Numbered from the stretch's first letter, positions 25,708 to 35,246 are shown. The stretch is DNA of 64,000 bases from Streptomyces mirabilis (GCF_039503195.1 NZ_JBCJKP010000001.1:10478001-10542000); one strand, 5' to 3'. A program made the numbers and translations. Notes: generated by a model from the letters alone, not told the origin.

Positions 25708-27447
25708 TCAGCGCGGGGACCGGAATCGAAGAGTCTGGTCCCCGCGGCTCGTCACTGAGCCGTTCCCACTCGGTTGGTCGGAGCAGCAAAGGCTCGTCGG
25801 GCCCGCGGTGTCGAGTCGGCAGAAGCACGACGCCTCGATGGGGACGTCCGCGAGCGCGGTGGCCATGGTGAGTTGCTGGGCGATGATGCGGGCTTCCCCC
25901 GTCTTGCCGAGCCGCACGAGGCATTCGTGGAAGCCGTGGAGTGCCCAGACGTTTCCCGGATGTTGTGAGGATCTGGGCAGCGTGTCGTCGAGCCCGAGGT
26001 CGGCCCGGTAGACGGCCTCGGCCTCCTCGACTCGGCCCTGTTCGAGCAGGAGCGCGCCGTAGGCGTGACGGGTCGGCTGCATCCAGCCCCACGGTTCGTC
26101 ATAGGGCAGGTGGTCGTCGAGTTCGATGGAGCGCCGCAGGGAGGCGAATGCGAGGTCGTACTCGCCCCTGCGGTACTCGAGTTCGCCGTCGAGCATGGCG
26201 GCGGCGATGGCCAGGATGTCCCGGCAGGTGTTGTTGAACAGGGTCCGCGTCTCGGGAACCCGTGCGACCGCGCGGTGGAACAGCTCGCGTTCGGCCTCGG
26301 CCTCGGCGGTCGCCCCGGTGGCGGAGTACGCCACTGCGCGCGCGTAGTGCAGCATCGCCGTGGTGACGCAGTACAACAGCGGGTCGGAGGGCATCGGGAG
26401 CGTGAGGATCTCCTCCCACCGGCCGAACCGGATCAGTACGTGCACCCGCATGGCGAGGAACCCCTCCAGCCAGTCGGCCATGGGCGGGCTCTCCACACGG
26501 AGCAGATCCTCGGGGATGGACGCCTCCAGCTGCGCGGCCGTCTCCAGCGCCGTCCTGGACCGGCCGAGGAACATCGCGCCGTAGATCTTGAAGTGATAGT
26601 CGTGCGAGCGGTACAGCGTGTAGAAGTTCATCGCGCCGGCCCGTCGCAGGTATTTCTCGTCGGCCCTGATCGCTGCACTGTTGGCCGACACGACCCGCCG
26701 GTAGTCGCCGCACAGCACGTCGAGGTGGGAGGGCATGTGCTGCAGGTGCCCCGCGTCCGGTACCAGTCCCGGCAGCCGGTCGGCGACGGTGAGGGCTTCC
26801 TCCGGCGTCGGCGACATCTCCATGAGATGGATGTACAGGTGCAGGATGCCCGGGTGACCGGCGCCGGTCTCGGTGAGCAACGCGCGGTCGAGGACGGCCT
26901 TCGCCTCCAGCGTGCGCGCACCGGGGGCGGGCTCGCCGGTGCGCAGGTCCCACAGCTGCCACGGGGTGAGGTTCATCAGCGCGTCCGCGTAGAGCGTGGC
27001 GACATCAGGGTCGTCGGGCGCGCGTTCGTACACGGCACGCATGGCCTCGGCGTACGGCTCGTTCCAGACGGAGCAGTCCTCGACGGCGCGCGAGGCGGGA
27101 TAGCGCTCGCGCAGCGCCTCGATGAGCGCGCGCTCGGTCGGTGTGGCCGTGCCGCCCAGCGCGTGAGCCCGTTCGACGGTGGCGTGCGTCCGTTCCACCG
27201 TGTGCCGCAGATCGCTGTCGTCGAAGAACTCCCAAGGCTTGTTGTAGTTGGGGCCCAGCGCGTATGCGACACCCCAGTACGCCATGGCGCAGTCGGGATC
27301 CGCGGCGGCCGCCGATTCGAAGCAGGTGACCGCCTCTTCGTGGTTGAACGCGTAACTCCACACCAGACCGCGGTCGAACCAGCACTGCGCTTCCGGCGAA
27401 CGGGTCGACACGGGCCGGGTCAAGGTCCCGAGGTCGAAGTAGTCCAT
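25708..27447 (-). CDS. Tetratricopeptide-repeat protein
   Basis: A 579-residue, almost wholly helical protein of repeated TPR-like pairs, for example 'YAFNHEEAVTCFESAAAADP' near the N-terminus and 'GALLLEQGRVEEAEAVYRAD' near residue 500. ATG 27447 follows GCAGGAGATCC. Proteins of this type, widespread in actinomycetes and proteobacteria, are annotated only as TPR proteins. The motif MPSHLDVLCGDY (H-rich) in the centre is conserved in the group and could bind metal, which is inference. The C-terminus past 'ADVPIEASCFCR' is variable. No partner gene is evident. Confidence 0.85.
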   Translation of the reverse strand: MDYFDLGTLTRPVSTRSPEAQCWFDRGLVWSYAFNHEEAVTCFESAAAADPDCAMAYWGVAYALGPNYNKPWEFFDDSDLRHTVERTHATVERAHALGGTATPTERALIEALRERYPASRAVEDCSVWNEPYAEAMRAVYERAPDDPDVATLYADALMNLTPWQLWDLRTGEPAPGARTLEAKAVLDRALLTETGAGHPGILHLYIHLMEMSPTPEEALTVADRLPGLVPDAGHLQHMPSHLDVLCGDYRRVVSANSAAIRADEKYLRRAGAMNFYTLYRSHDYHFKIYGAMFLGRSRTALETAAQLEASIPEDLLRVESPPMADWLEGFLAMRVHVLIRFGRWEEILTLPMPSDPLLYCVTTAMLHYARAVAYSATGATAEAEAERELFHRAVARVPETRTLFNNTCRDILAIAAAMLDGELEYRRGEYDLAFASLRRSIELDDHLPYDEPWGWMQPTRHAYGALLLEQGRVEEAEAVYRADLGLDDTLPRSSQHPGNVWALHGFHECLVRLGKTGEARIIAQQLTMATALADVPIEASCFCRLDTAGPTSLCCSDQPSGNGSVTSRGDQTLRFRSPR

Positions 27448-27608
27448 GAGGATCTCCTGCAGAGGGATGCGGCTCGACGACACCGGCTTCTTCCTGCATA
27501 CAACGGGCGCAGACAGTCCCTTCAAGTCTATTTCCGCCGGAGATCCTGGAAATGGAACGGCCCGGGATACGCGCCGACGGTTCGGGGTGAATCCCAAGTG
27601 AGGGGGCG

Positions 27609-28205
27609 GTGTACAACCGTTGGCGCCCCGACTTCGGCGGCCCGATCACGGCCGCCGACCTGGACGGTGACGGCATCACCGACCTGGTGGTCGGCAATGG
27701 TCCGTGGGACTCGCACGACGGAGGGACGATCCCGCCGCCCCGTCTGCGACTGCTGAAGGGGACTGAGAACGGTCTCGTGGCAGGGCCGTTCACGTTCATC
27801 GCCTACCCCGACACCGTGTCCGCGGACGGCATCGCCCTCGGTGACGTCGACGCCGACGGCCGGTCGGACGTCGTCTTCGGTCGCAGAACGGCGGCAGGAG
27901 GCGGTGTCGTGGGCGTGGTGCGCGGCACGGCGAACGGGTTCGCGGCGCGAGCCACGCCGATCGGCCAGAACACGGCCGGGGTCCCCGGTACGGCCGAGAA
28001 CGGTGACCGGTTCGGCAGCCGTACCGCCGTCGTCGACGGCCACGTCGCCGTCTCGGCACCGGGGGAGAGCAGCGGCACGGGAGCCGTGTGGGTCTTCCCC
28101 GGCACCGCCTCCGGTGTCACCGCGACCGGGTCGGTGAGCTCCGGACCGCGCACCCTGGCCGCGCTCGTGTCCGGCGCACACTGCGGTGCCGCCTTCCACC
28201 GCTGA
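27609..28205 (+). CDS. FG-GAP/VCBS repeat protein, probably 5'-truncated
   Basis: A 198-residue beta-propeller fragment with calcium-binding loops of the FG-GAP type: DLDGDGITDLVVG and DVDADGRSDVVFG, plus GDRFGSR. Family members are normally secreted and 450 residues or more; here a stop at 27588 precedes the first blade and no signal peptide is present. GTG 27609 does have a GAGGGGGC before it. It is probably the C-terminal remnant of a secreted protein. Its end (CGAAFHR) looks abrupt. Confidence 0.6.
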   Translation: MYNRWRPDFGGPITAADLDGDGITDLVVGNGPWDSHDGGTIPPPRLRLLKGTENGLVAGPFTFIAYPDTVSADGIALGDVDADGRSDVVFGRRTAAGGGVVGVVRGTANGFAARATPIGQNTAGVPGTAENGDRFGSRTAVVDGHVAVSAPGESSGTGAVWVFPGTASGVTATGSVSSGPRTLAALVSGAHCGAAFHR

Positions 28206-28319
28206 CGGCCGCCTCGCGGCGCACCGACGTCCGCCGCCACCAGGCCAGGCGGACGACGAACCAGGCACGCCAGGTGGACGACGAACCAGGCACGCCGGAA
28301 AGACGACGAACCGGGCAGG

Positions 28320-28784
28320 CTAGAAGGACTCGGAGTCGGGGATCACGTGCATCGCGGCCTCCTCGGCCGACGCGCCCGCCCCGTCGACGCCGACGTCGTA
28401 GGCAATCAGGTCCTTTTCGGTGTCCTCGTGAGCGCCCTCGTCCGGCGCGATGAGGCGGCCCGCCCGCAGGTCCCCTACCTCGTCGTCGATGGGTTCCCCG
28501 TCGCCTTCCCAAAGGTCCCCGATACCGTCGCCATCCTGGTCGGCGACATCGGGGACCTCCTCGGCAAGCCGCTCGTCCAGGCTCTCCCCTCGTTGCCGCT
28601 CCGCCGCCGTGACACCGGTGTGCTCCACGCCCCAAGGCTTCTCCGGGGGCGAGTAGCCCTCGTCGAGAGCCTCGTCGACACCGCGGTCGTCGAGGGTGTC
28701 CGAGACGTCCAGCAGTCCCGCGTCGTCCTGCACCTCCGACCCGTCCGGCTGGTAGACGTCATCACCCATCGCCTCGTAGGCCAT
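28320..28784 (-). CDS. DUF5709 protein
   Basis: A 154-residue, strongly acidic cytoplasmic protein. The N-terminal DDVYQPDGSEVQDDAGLLD and the central EKPWGVEHTGVTAAERQRGE are the signatures of the actinomycete DUF5709 family. It ends in EDTEKDLIAYDVG-type acidic residues. ATG 28784 follows GGAG. Function unknown; it is common as a single gene in Streptomyces. Confidence 0.88.
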   Translation of the reverse strand: MAYEAMGDDVYQPDGSEVQDDAGLLDVSDTLDDRGVDEALDEGYSPPEKPWGVEHTGVTAAERQRGESLDERLAEEVPDVADQDGDGIGDLWEGDGEPIDDEVGDLRAGRLIAPDEGAHEDTEKDLIAYDVGVDGAGASAEEAAMHVIPDSESF

Positions 28785-29006
28785 GCACGCTCCATTGTTG
28801 GGTGCTCCCTGCCAGGGATCTGACGGGAACACGGTTGTCCGGACCGGAGGGAACTCTCCTGGGCGGAGTGGGAAAAACAGCCTAGGACCAGAGGCCGAGG
28901 CAAGTTTGACTCTCCGCGCACCGGGTCTGTACCCCCAACGCACCATGCCGAGAACTCTGTCAGCGCCGCCAATTGCCGTGGCGCTGCGGCAGGTCGGCTT
29001 GGCAGG

Positions 29007-30389
29007 ATGGGGGAGATGCCCGCTGAGTTCCCCTTCCTCGATCCTTCCGCCCGCGCTTCCTTCGATCACCGCTCCGTCGCACGCGACGCCCTGCGCGGTC
29101 TGGCGGTGGGTGACGCCTTCGGCGCCCAGTTCTTCGTACCGGACAATCTCCCCGGCCTGCGGGAGCGGCGATTGCCCGCCGCGGAATGGCCATGGACGGA
29201 CGACACGGAGATGGCCTGCTCGGTCTTCGACGTGCTGCGCCGACGCGGCAGCGTGGACCAGCACGAACTGGCGCACGGCTTCGCCCACAGGCACGACTTC
29301 GACCGAGGCTACGGTCCGGCGATGAACCGGCTGCTACGCCTGGTACGCGAGGGCGGCAGATGGCAGGAGCTGGCCGCGGAACTGTTCGACGGCCAGGGGT
29401 CGTGGGGCAATGGGGCCGCGATGCGGGTGGCGCCTTTGGGCGCTTGGTTCGCCGTGGATCTGGCCGAGGCAGCCGCGCAGGCCGGGCGGTCGGCGCGGGT
29501 GACGCACACCCATCCGGAGGCGGTGGCCGGGGCGGTCGCCGTGGCGGTGGGAGCCGCGTACGCCGCACGCGGGCGCGTTCGGCCGGTGACCGGAGCCCAG
29601 TTGCTGGCGGCGGTGGAGGAGCTGACACCGGAGGGACGGGTCCGTTCGGGGGTGGCCGAGGCGCGGGAGTTGCTGGGCCAGCCGCACGCAGAGTACGCGG
29701 CGCACCGGTTGGGCAACGGCCGGCGGGTCAGCGCGGCGGACACGGTTCCCTTCGCCCTGTGGTGCGCGGCCCGGCACCTGGAGGACTACGCGGAGGCGTT
29801 GTGGACGTGCGCGTCGGTGGGCGGGGACGTCGACACCACCTGCGCGATCGTCGGCGGAATTGTCGCCGCTCGGGTGGGCATGGCGGGGATACCTGCCGCG
29901 TGGCGGGCTGCGTCGGAGGCGCTGCCGGAGTGGGTGCGCGAGGGCGAACCGGGCGAGGACCTCAGCCGCGCCGGGCTGGGCCGCGACGTGACGCCGCTGC
30001 GCCGCCCCGAGCCGGTTCCGGTGCCTGAGCTGGTGTGGACTCCGGGACAGTGGCAGCGTGTCCGGCACGGTGTGCGGGCGCTGAGTATGGACGAGAAGTG
30101 GGACGCGTACCTGGAGGGCGACCAGCTGACGCTGCATCGCAGTTGGACCGGTCGTGCCATCTTCCAGGTGACCGTGGCCGAGAACCCGGCCGGCCGGCGA
30201 CCGGTGGCCGCGCTGGTCGAGTCGGACCCGGAGCTGTACCGCCGCGGCGGCGACGAGACGGAGAGCGCCTTCCTCGAACTCTTCCTGCGCGCCTGGTACA
30301 TGGACGACTCCCGGCCCGAGCTGTGGATTCGCTACCAGGAGCTGCGCCGCGCCGAGGAGGCGGCGGCCGAGGCCGAGAGGACCACCTGA
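29007..30389 (+). CDS. ADP-ribosylglycohydrolase with extra C-terminal domain
   Basis: Residues about 20-310 are an ADP-ribosylglycohydrolase (DraG/ARH) domain that would remove ADP-ribose from proteins or small molecules. Metal and substrate motifs are GLAVGDAFGAQF, WPWTDDTEMA, GSWGNGAAMRVAPLG and SVGGDVDTTCAIVGG. The last 130 residues form a separate domain (WTPGQWQRVRHGVRALSMDE, then LHRSWTGRAIFQV) that is not part of classical ARH enzymes. ATG 29007 and 29016 are both possible starts. It stands alone, with about 200-bp gaps on both sides. Confidence 0.88.
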   Translation: MGEMPAEFPFLDPSARASFDHRSVARDALRGLAVGDAFGAQFFVPDNLPGLRERRLPAAEWPWTDDTEMACSVFDVLRRRGSVDQHELAHGFAHRHDFDRGYGPAMNRLLRLVREGGRWQELAAELFDGQGSWGNGAAMRVAPLGAWFAVDLAEAAAQAGRSARVTHTHPEAVAGAVAVAVGAAYAARGRVRPVTGAQLLAAVEELTPEGRVRSGVAEARELLGQPHAEYAAHRLGNGRRVSAADTVPFALWCAARHLEDYAEALWTCASVGGDVDTTCAIVGGIVAARVGMAGIPAAWRAASEALPEWVREGEPGEDLSRAGLGRDVTPLRRPEPVPVPELVWTPGQWQRVRHGVRALSMDEKWDAYLEGDQLTLHRSWTGRAIFQVTVAENPAGRRPVAALVESDPELYRRGGDETESAFLELFLRAWYMDDSRPELWIRYQELRRAEEAAAEAERTT

Positions 30390-30571
30390 GCGGCGAGCGA
30401 GCGCAGCCCCGCCTCCGCATGAGTACGCCGGACCCCGCGGCCGACGCGGCAAACGATGCACAAGGGATTGTTGGCGAACCCTTGCCGCCCTCTTACTGAT
30501 CATGTCTCTTCCGCCGCGTACGGTTCCCGTAGCGGGGTGTCCCGTCGAGGATCTTCGAACAAGGGGAACGG

Positions 30572-31468
30572 ATGACACCCAGTCGCCGGGCAGTGCTGGC
30601 GGCCATGGCGGGAGGCGCGCTCGCCGGCTGTGCGGGCCCCCAGAGCACGGTCAACCGCAGCGCTTCCGTCATCGGTTCCCCCTCCATATCCGCGGCGATC
30701 GCAACCGGCAGAGGCACCCCGGGTTCCAGCCCGTCGGCCACCGCGCCCAGCGCGTCCCGCGCCGTCACCCGCGCGGACATCGTGGCCCGCTACGGGCACG
30801 CGGTGCCGCATACCTGGGGCTTCGACGCGCCCGCCGTGGTCCACGCGCTGCCGACCACCAGACGCGTGATCGCGCTGACCTTCGACGCCTGCGGCGGCCC
30901 GGGCGGCAGCGGCTACGACCGTGCGTTGATCGACTTCCTGCGTCGACGGGACATACCGGCGACGTTGTTCATCAACTCCCGCTGGATCGACGCCAACCCC
31001 GCCATCTTCCGTCGGCTGGCCGCCGAGCCGCTGTTCGAGATCGCCAACCACGGCACCCGTCACCGCCCGCTCTCGGTCACCGGCCGCTCCGCCTACGGCA
31101 TCCCCGGCACCCGCAGCGCCGCCGAGGTGTACGACGAGATCTCCGGCAACCAAACCAAGCTCACCCGGCTGCTGGGCACGCCGCCACGCTTCTTCCGCTC
31201 CGGCACCGCCTACTGCGACGACGTCGCGGCACGGATCGTCACCGCCCTGGGAGAACGCTTCGTCAGCTTCTCGGTCAACGGCGACGGCGGCGCCACCTTC
31301 ACCCCCGAACAGGTCCGTACGACGGTCACCGCCGCCCCCGGCGGATCCATCGTCATCTGCCACATGAACCACCCGCGGGGCGGCACTGCCCGAGGCATCA
31401 CCGCCGCCGTCCCCCAACTACTGGCCACCGGCCACAGCTTCACCCGTCTCTCGGACGCGGCCCACTGA
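30572..31468 (+). CDS. Secreted polysaccharide deacetylase (NodB) lipoprotein
   Basis: A 298-residue envelope enzyme. The N-terminus combines a twin-arginine motif (SRRAVLAAMAGG) with a lipobox (GALAGC), so it is probably a Tat-exported lipoprotein. A Ser/Thr-rich linker follows. The NodB domain has TFDACGG in place of the usual TFDDG, then NHGTRHRPLS (metal histidines) and FFRSGTAYCDD. The expected function is removal of acetyl groups from cell-wall or other glycans. The Asp-Ala change in the first motif may alter metal binding, though related actinomycete proteins share it. Confidence 0.88.
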   Translation: MTPSRRAVLAAMAGGALAGCAGPQSTVNRSASVIGSPSISAAIATGRGTPGSSPSATAPSASRAVTRADIVARYGHAVPHTWGFDAPAVVHALPTTRRVIALTFDACGGPGGSGYDRALIDFLRRRDIPATLFINSRWIDANPAIFRRLAAEPLFEIANHGTRHRPLSVTGRSAYGIPGTRSAAEVYDEISGNQTKLTRLLGTPPRFFRSGTAYCDDVAARIVTALGERFVSFSVNGDGGATFTPEQVRTTVTAAPGGSIVICHMNHPRGGTARGITAAVPQLLATGHSFTRLSDAAH

Positions 31469-31510
31469 CGGCGCGTCCGGGCTGGGGCGGCGACGGTCGA
31501 GAGGCCCGGT

Positions 31511-32529
31511 TCAGGCAGCGGTCGACTCGGTCGACGTGACGCGGTCGGCCGGGGGCCAGCGCGGCTCCGGCGTCGGCCACACACGCGGGTACGGCACGCG
31601 CAGCGTCTCCGCCTCGACCGGGGTGTGGTCGGCGGCGGCGTGCAGGCGCCCGTCCCGAAGAACGACGGCGCCGCTGCGGAGCATGAGAGCGATGAGCTCG
31701 GCGGCGAGCGCTTCGGGCGTGAGGCCCAGAAGGCGCGCGGCGTCGGTCAGCCAGGCCCGCGAGAGCAGGTACGGCTCGACCTCGTCGGTGGCGATCCCTC
31801 CGCGGATCATGAGGGCGAAGGCGGAGACCCGCCGGGCCCCGTACCAGATGGCTCCGTCGGGGTCGTCGACGAGACGTCGCGCGCGGCGCAGCGCGGTGAC
31901 GAAGGCCGCACCGGGGGCGGCGGGGATCGGCCCGTGCGAGGGGAGCAGCACGCGCGGGGCGAGGTCGGCCATCCGCTTCAGGGAGGCGAGAGCGGTGGCG
32001 GCGGCGTCGGGCCCGTCGAGGGCCAGGTTCACCCAGCCGACGTCGTAGTCCGACAGCGCGTCCTCGACCACGAGGAGCCGCTCTTCCGGCTGCCACAGCG
32101 CGAGGTGCCCGGGCGTGTGTCCGGGGGTGCGGACCACTTCCCAGTCGGCTTCACCGAGGCGGAGGACCTGACCGTCGTCGAGCGCCATGTCGATGCTGTA
32201 CGGACTACGGGCTGGTCGAGGTATTCCGCGGCGCAGCAGCCCGGGTCCCGGCGGGCGACGGCGTCCGCCTCCGGGGCACCGGCCGCGATGCCGGCGCCGC
32301 CCGCCTGCAGGAGGGCATTGCCACCGACGTGGTCGGCGTGCCAATGGGTGTTCACGACCAGGCCGACGTCTCCGGCGTGGGCGAGGGCCCAGGCGGCGGT
32401 GTCCTCGGCGTGGCCGACGAATCCGCTGTCGACCAGGGCCGGTCGGCTTCCGTGGAGCAGCAGAAGGTTGGCGTCGGGAAACGGCCTTTGCTGCCAGGTC
32501 ACCCAGGACGGCAGCGGCTGCGGGCTCAC
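31511..32529 (-). pseudogene. MBL-fold metallo-hydrolase with one frameshift
   Basis: GTG 32529 overlaps the thioesterase stop (GTGA). The first frame contains the zinc motif NTHWHADHVGG and continues to 'AAEYLDQPV'; near 32205 the reading must shift one base to continue with 'YSIDMALDDGQVLRLG', TPGHTPGHLALW and LLPSHGP. Adding one C in the run around that point restores one continuous protein of about 339 residues. It could be a real mutation or a read error in a GC run. The C-terminal half (about 130 residues) is a winged-helix domain as in beta-lactamase-like proteins with a BLACT_WH tail. Confidence 0.75.
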
Positions 32530-32981
32530 TGCTCGGGCCTGTTCACGCGGATCAGCGTCTGCTGGCCGTTGGCGACGAGCGACCGCCGGCCGTCCTGGAC
32601 CCCGAACACCTCCAACTGGCACACGGTCAGAGTGCGTCCGGACTTCAGGACCGTTCCGACCGCCTCGATGTGGTCGCCGACGGCAGGTGCCAGGAGATTG
32701 ATCTTGTACTCGACCGTGAGTACGTCGGTGTTCTCCGGGAAGAGCGTGAACGCCGCGTAGCCGCCCGAGGTGTCCGCGATCGCGCTGGTGGCGCCGGCGT
32801 GGAAGTAGCCGTGCTGCCGCGTCACTTCGGGCCGGCTCGGGAGGACGATGTGCACACGGCCCGGCGCGATCCGTGTGATCCGTGCCCCGAGGAGGCCCAT
32901 CAGCCCCTGCCGGTCGAAACTCGTCCGGATGCGGGCCTGCACCTCGGGGCTCGCCTGTTCGCGCTGCGCCTGCTCTTCCAT
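32526..32981 (-). CDS. PaaI-type hotdog thioesterase
   Basis: A 151-residue hotdog-fold acyl-CoA thioesterase. The active segment HGYFHAGATSAIADTSGGYAA carries the family HGG-like turn and Asp, here read in two parts. ATG 32981 follows AAGGAGAG at ideal distance. It is co-translated with the MBL-fold hydrolase downstream by a 4-base overlap. Both act on activated or ester substrates, suggesting a small hydrolytic operon, possibly broken by the frameshift in the second gene. Confidence 0.9.
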   Translation of the reverse strand: MEEQAQREQASPEVQARIRTSFDRQGLMGLLGARITRIAPGRVHIVLPSRPEVTRQHGYFHAGATSAIADTSGGYAAFTLFPENTDVLTVEYKINLLAPAVGDHIEAVGTVLKSGRTLTVCQLEVFGVQDGRRSLVANGQQTLIRVNRPEQ

Positions 32982-33032
32982 GTGCTCTCCTTCGGCGGAC
33001 ATCATGGTGTTGAACGGGTTCGGACGGGTCCG

Positions 33033-33650
33033 TCAGCCGGCCAGGCGTTCCACCAGCAGGAACCCTCCGATGACGAGCATCATGGCACCGGAGGCGCGGG
33101 TGACTGCCCGGGCCGCCGAAGGCCGGGTCTTCAGCACGGTGCGGGCCAGCACGCCGACGGCGAGGTAGACCACGACGCAGGCGGTCATGTGGAGCGCGCC
33201 GAGCAGCCCGGTCTGCGCGGCGACCGGCCAGCCCGCCCCGGGGTGGATGAACTGTGGGAACAGCGAGAAGTACAGAAGCAGCGCCTTCGGGTTCAGGCCG
33301 CTGATCCCGGCTCCCTTGAGCATGATCTGCCGACGCGAGGAGGGCATGGCCTTCGGGGACGCGCCCGGCACCGACGGGCGCGACAGGACACCCCAGCCCA
33401 GCCACATCAGGTAGGTGGCCCCCGCGACGGTCAGTGCGGTGAGAACGGTGGCCGCCTTCGCCACGATCACCACCAGGCCGGCCACGGCGAGGGCCGTGTA
33501 TCCCGCGTATCCGGCTATCAGCCCGGCGACCGCCGGGACGACGGAGCGATCGCGCAGCCCCGCCGTGATCGCGTAGGCCCAGTCCGCGCCCGGGGTGAAC
33601 ACCAGCAGCAGATCCACCGCCAGGAAAGCCGCCACCGTCGTCGTGTCCAT
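33033..33650 (-). CDS. LysE-family amino-acid exporter
   Basis: A 205-residue membrane protein of the LysE/RhtB family, with six hydrophobic segments and the family motif FTPGADWAYAITAGLRDRS near the N-terminus and GAGISGLNPKALLLYFSLFP in the middle. ATG 33650 follows GAGAGGG. It diverges from an Lrp-family gene, the classic arrangement (as in LysG/LysE or Lrp/BrnFE systems) in which the regulator senses an amino acid and switches on export. Confidence 0.93.
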   Translation of the reverse strand: MDTTTVAAFLAVDLLLVFTPGADWAYAITAGLRDRSVVPAVAGLIAGYAGYTALAVAGLVVIVAKAATVLTALTVAGATYLMWLGWGVLSRPSVPGASPKAMPSSRRQIMLKGAGISGLNPKALLLYFSLFPQFIHPGAGWPVAAQTGLLGALHMTACVVVYLAVGVLARTVLKTRPSAARAVTRASGAMMLVIGGFLLVERLAG

Positions 33651-33652
33651 CG

Positions 33653-33691
33653 ATCTTTCCCTCTCACGTTCCTTGCCCTGAGAGGGAAGAT
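33653..33691. promoter_or_regulatory. Inverted repeat in lysE/Lrp divergent region
   Basis: TCCCTCTC (33658-33665) pairs with GAGAGGGA (33680-33687), and the pairing extends to ATCTT/AAGAT with one unpaired base. It covers the exporter's ribosome-binding site. It may be an Lrp operator, or a hairpin in the exporter leader that hides the ribosome site. Confidence 0.5.
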
Positions 33692-33762
33692 TAGGTGCAT
33701 ATTGCCCGCAAATGTTTCTGTCTTTGCTCCATGATCGCGTCTGATGGGGGAGAATCTTTCTC

Positions 33763-34215
33763 ATGGATGCCGTGGACCGGAAGATTCTTACCGAGCTGCA
33801 GCTGGATGGCCGTCTGACGGTGACCGAGCTGGCCGCCCGCGTGAAGCTGAGCATCTCGCCCTGCCATCGCCGCCTGCGGGACCTCGAACGCGAGGGCGCG
33901 ATTCGCGGCTACCGCGCGGTCGTCGACCCGGCCGCCGTCGGTCTCGACTTCGAAGCCCTGGTCTTCGTCACCCTGGGCTGGGAGGACCGTGACACCGTCT
34001 CCGCGTTCGAGGAGGCCGTGGCCGCCGTCCCGCACGTGATCCAGGCCCAGCGTCTGTTCGGCGAGCCCGACTACCTTCTGCGCGTCGCCACCGCCGACCT
34101 GTCCGCCTTCCAGCAGTTGTACGACCAGCGGCTGGCCACCCTGCCGGGGGTCCAGCGCCTGACCTCCACCCTTGTCATGAAGCACGTCGTCGACGACCGC
34201 CCACTGCCCGAGTAG
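33763..34215 (+). CDS. Lrp/AsnC-family regulator
   Basis: A 150-residue Lrp-type regulator: helix-turn-helix at about 5-60 (DRKILTELQLDGRLTVTELA, then SISPCHRRLRDLEREG) and a RAM ligand domain at about 70-145 (LFGEPDYLLRVATADLSAF). Start ATG 33763. Divergent to the LysE exporter, which it most likely controls in response to an amino acid. Confidence 0.95.
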   Translation: MDAVDRKILTELQLDGRLTVTELAARVKLSISPCHRRLRDLEREGAIRGYRAVVDPAAVGLDFEALVFVTLGWEDRDTVSAFEEAVAAVPHVIQAQRLFGEPDYLLRVATADLSAFQQLYDQRLATLPGVQRLTSTLVMKHVVDDRPLPE

Positions 34216-34268
34216 GCCATCCAGGGGAGTTGGCCGAACCGACCCCCCGGTGGCCGAGAGCGCGGCCG

Positions 34269-35180
34269 TCAGAGCGTGGCTGGGGCGGTCGCCAGCCGGT
34301 CGAGCATGAAGCGACCGGCCCGGTCCAGTGCCGCGTCCGCCTCGTCGAGCGAGCCGGTGAACGACTGGAAGACGTGTGGCACGTCGGCGGTGACGTCGAG
34401 GATCACGTCGACACCGGCTGCGGCCGCGCGGGTCGCCAGTCGGGTCGAGTCGTCGAGCAGCACCTCGTTCGACCCGGCCTGCAGCAGTAGCGGCGGCAAC
34501 CCGGTGAGGTCGGCGTGCACCGCGGGGCTCAGCAGCGGCTGCCGCGGGTCCTGGCCCGCCAGGTAGTGGGCGCCCAGACGCATCAGCGACTGGCGGGTGA
34601 ACAGCGGGTCGATCCCGTCCTTGGTCGTCATGCTCTCGCCGCCGCGGGTCGCGTCCAGCCCCGGCGAGAACGCGACCACCCCGGCCGGCCGCGGCAGACC
34701 GGCGTCACGCGCGGCGAGCGCGGTCACGATGCTCAGACCGCCGCCGGCCGAGTCCCCGGCCAGCATGATCCGCTCGGCCGGCACGCCTTGCTCGAGCAGG
34801 TCGCGGTAGGCCGCGACGCCGTCGTCGATCGCGGCCGGGAACGGATGCTCCGGCGCGAGCCGGTAGTCGAGCGAGACAGCCCGGGCACCCGTACGTCGCA
34901 CGAGCGCCGCGGTGATGTGCTGGGCCGTGGCAGGCGAGCCGAACACCCAGGATCCACCATGGAAGTAGAGGATCGTCCCGCCGGTCGCCCCGTCCTCCGG
35001 CTCGATCTCCAGTGCCGGGCGGCCACCGAGGGCACTCGGGGTGAGGGTGACCCCGATCGGCGATGGACTACCGGCCATCATCGCAGCGAAAGCCGCGCGC
35101 AGTTCCTCGGGCGTGCGACTGGCATCGAACGCCGCCGATCGCAGCAGGGCGTCGACGGTCGCGCGCTGTTCCTTGCTCAT
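34269..35180 (-). CDS. Alpha/beta hydrolase, hormone-sensitive-lipase family esterase
   Basis: A 303-residue esterase. The oxyanion motif is LYFHGGSWVFG, the nucleophile serine is in GDSAGGG, the aspartate region is GSNEVLLDDS, and the histidine is in ADVPHVFQ. It should hydrolyse short acyl esters in the cytoplasm. It diverges from a MarR regulator, with an operator-like palindrome between; regulation by that protein is likely. Confidence 0.94.
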   Translation of the reverse strand: MSKEQRATVDALLRSAAFDASRTPEELRAAFAAMMAGSPSPIGVTLTPSALGGRPALEIEPEDGATGGTILYFHGGSWVFGSPATAQHITAALVRRTGARAVSLDYRLAPEHPFPAAIDDGVAAYRDLLEQGVPAERIMLAGDSAGGGLSIVTALAARDAGLPRPAGVVAFSPGLDATRGGESMTTKDGIDPLFTRQSLMRLGAHYLAGQDPRQPLLSPAVHADLTGLPPLLLQAGSNEVLLDDSTRLATRAAAAGVDVILDVTADVPHVFQSFTGSLDEADAALDRAGRFMLDRLATAPATL

Positions 35181-35246
35181 GCTGTCCTCCGTATCGAGAC
35201 GAGTGCGGGATCATGGCCCGCTGGGCAGGAGCCCAACTATATTCCA

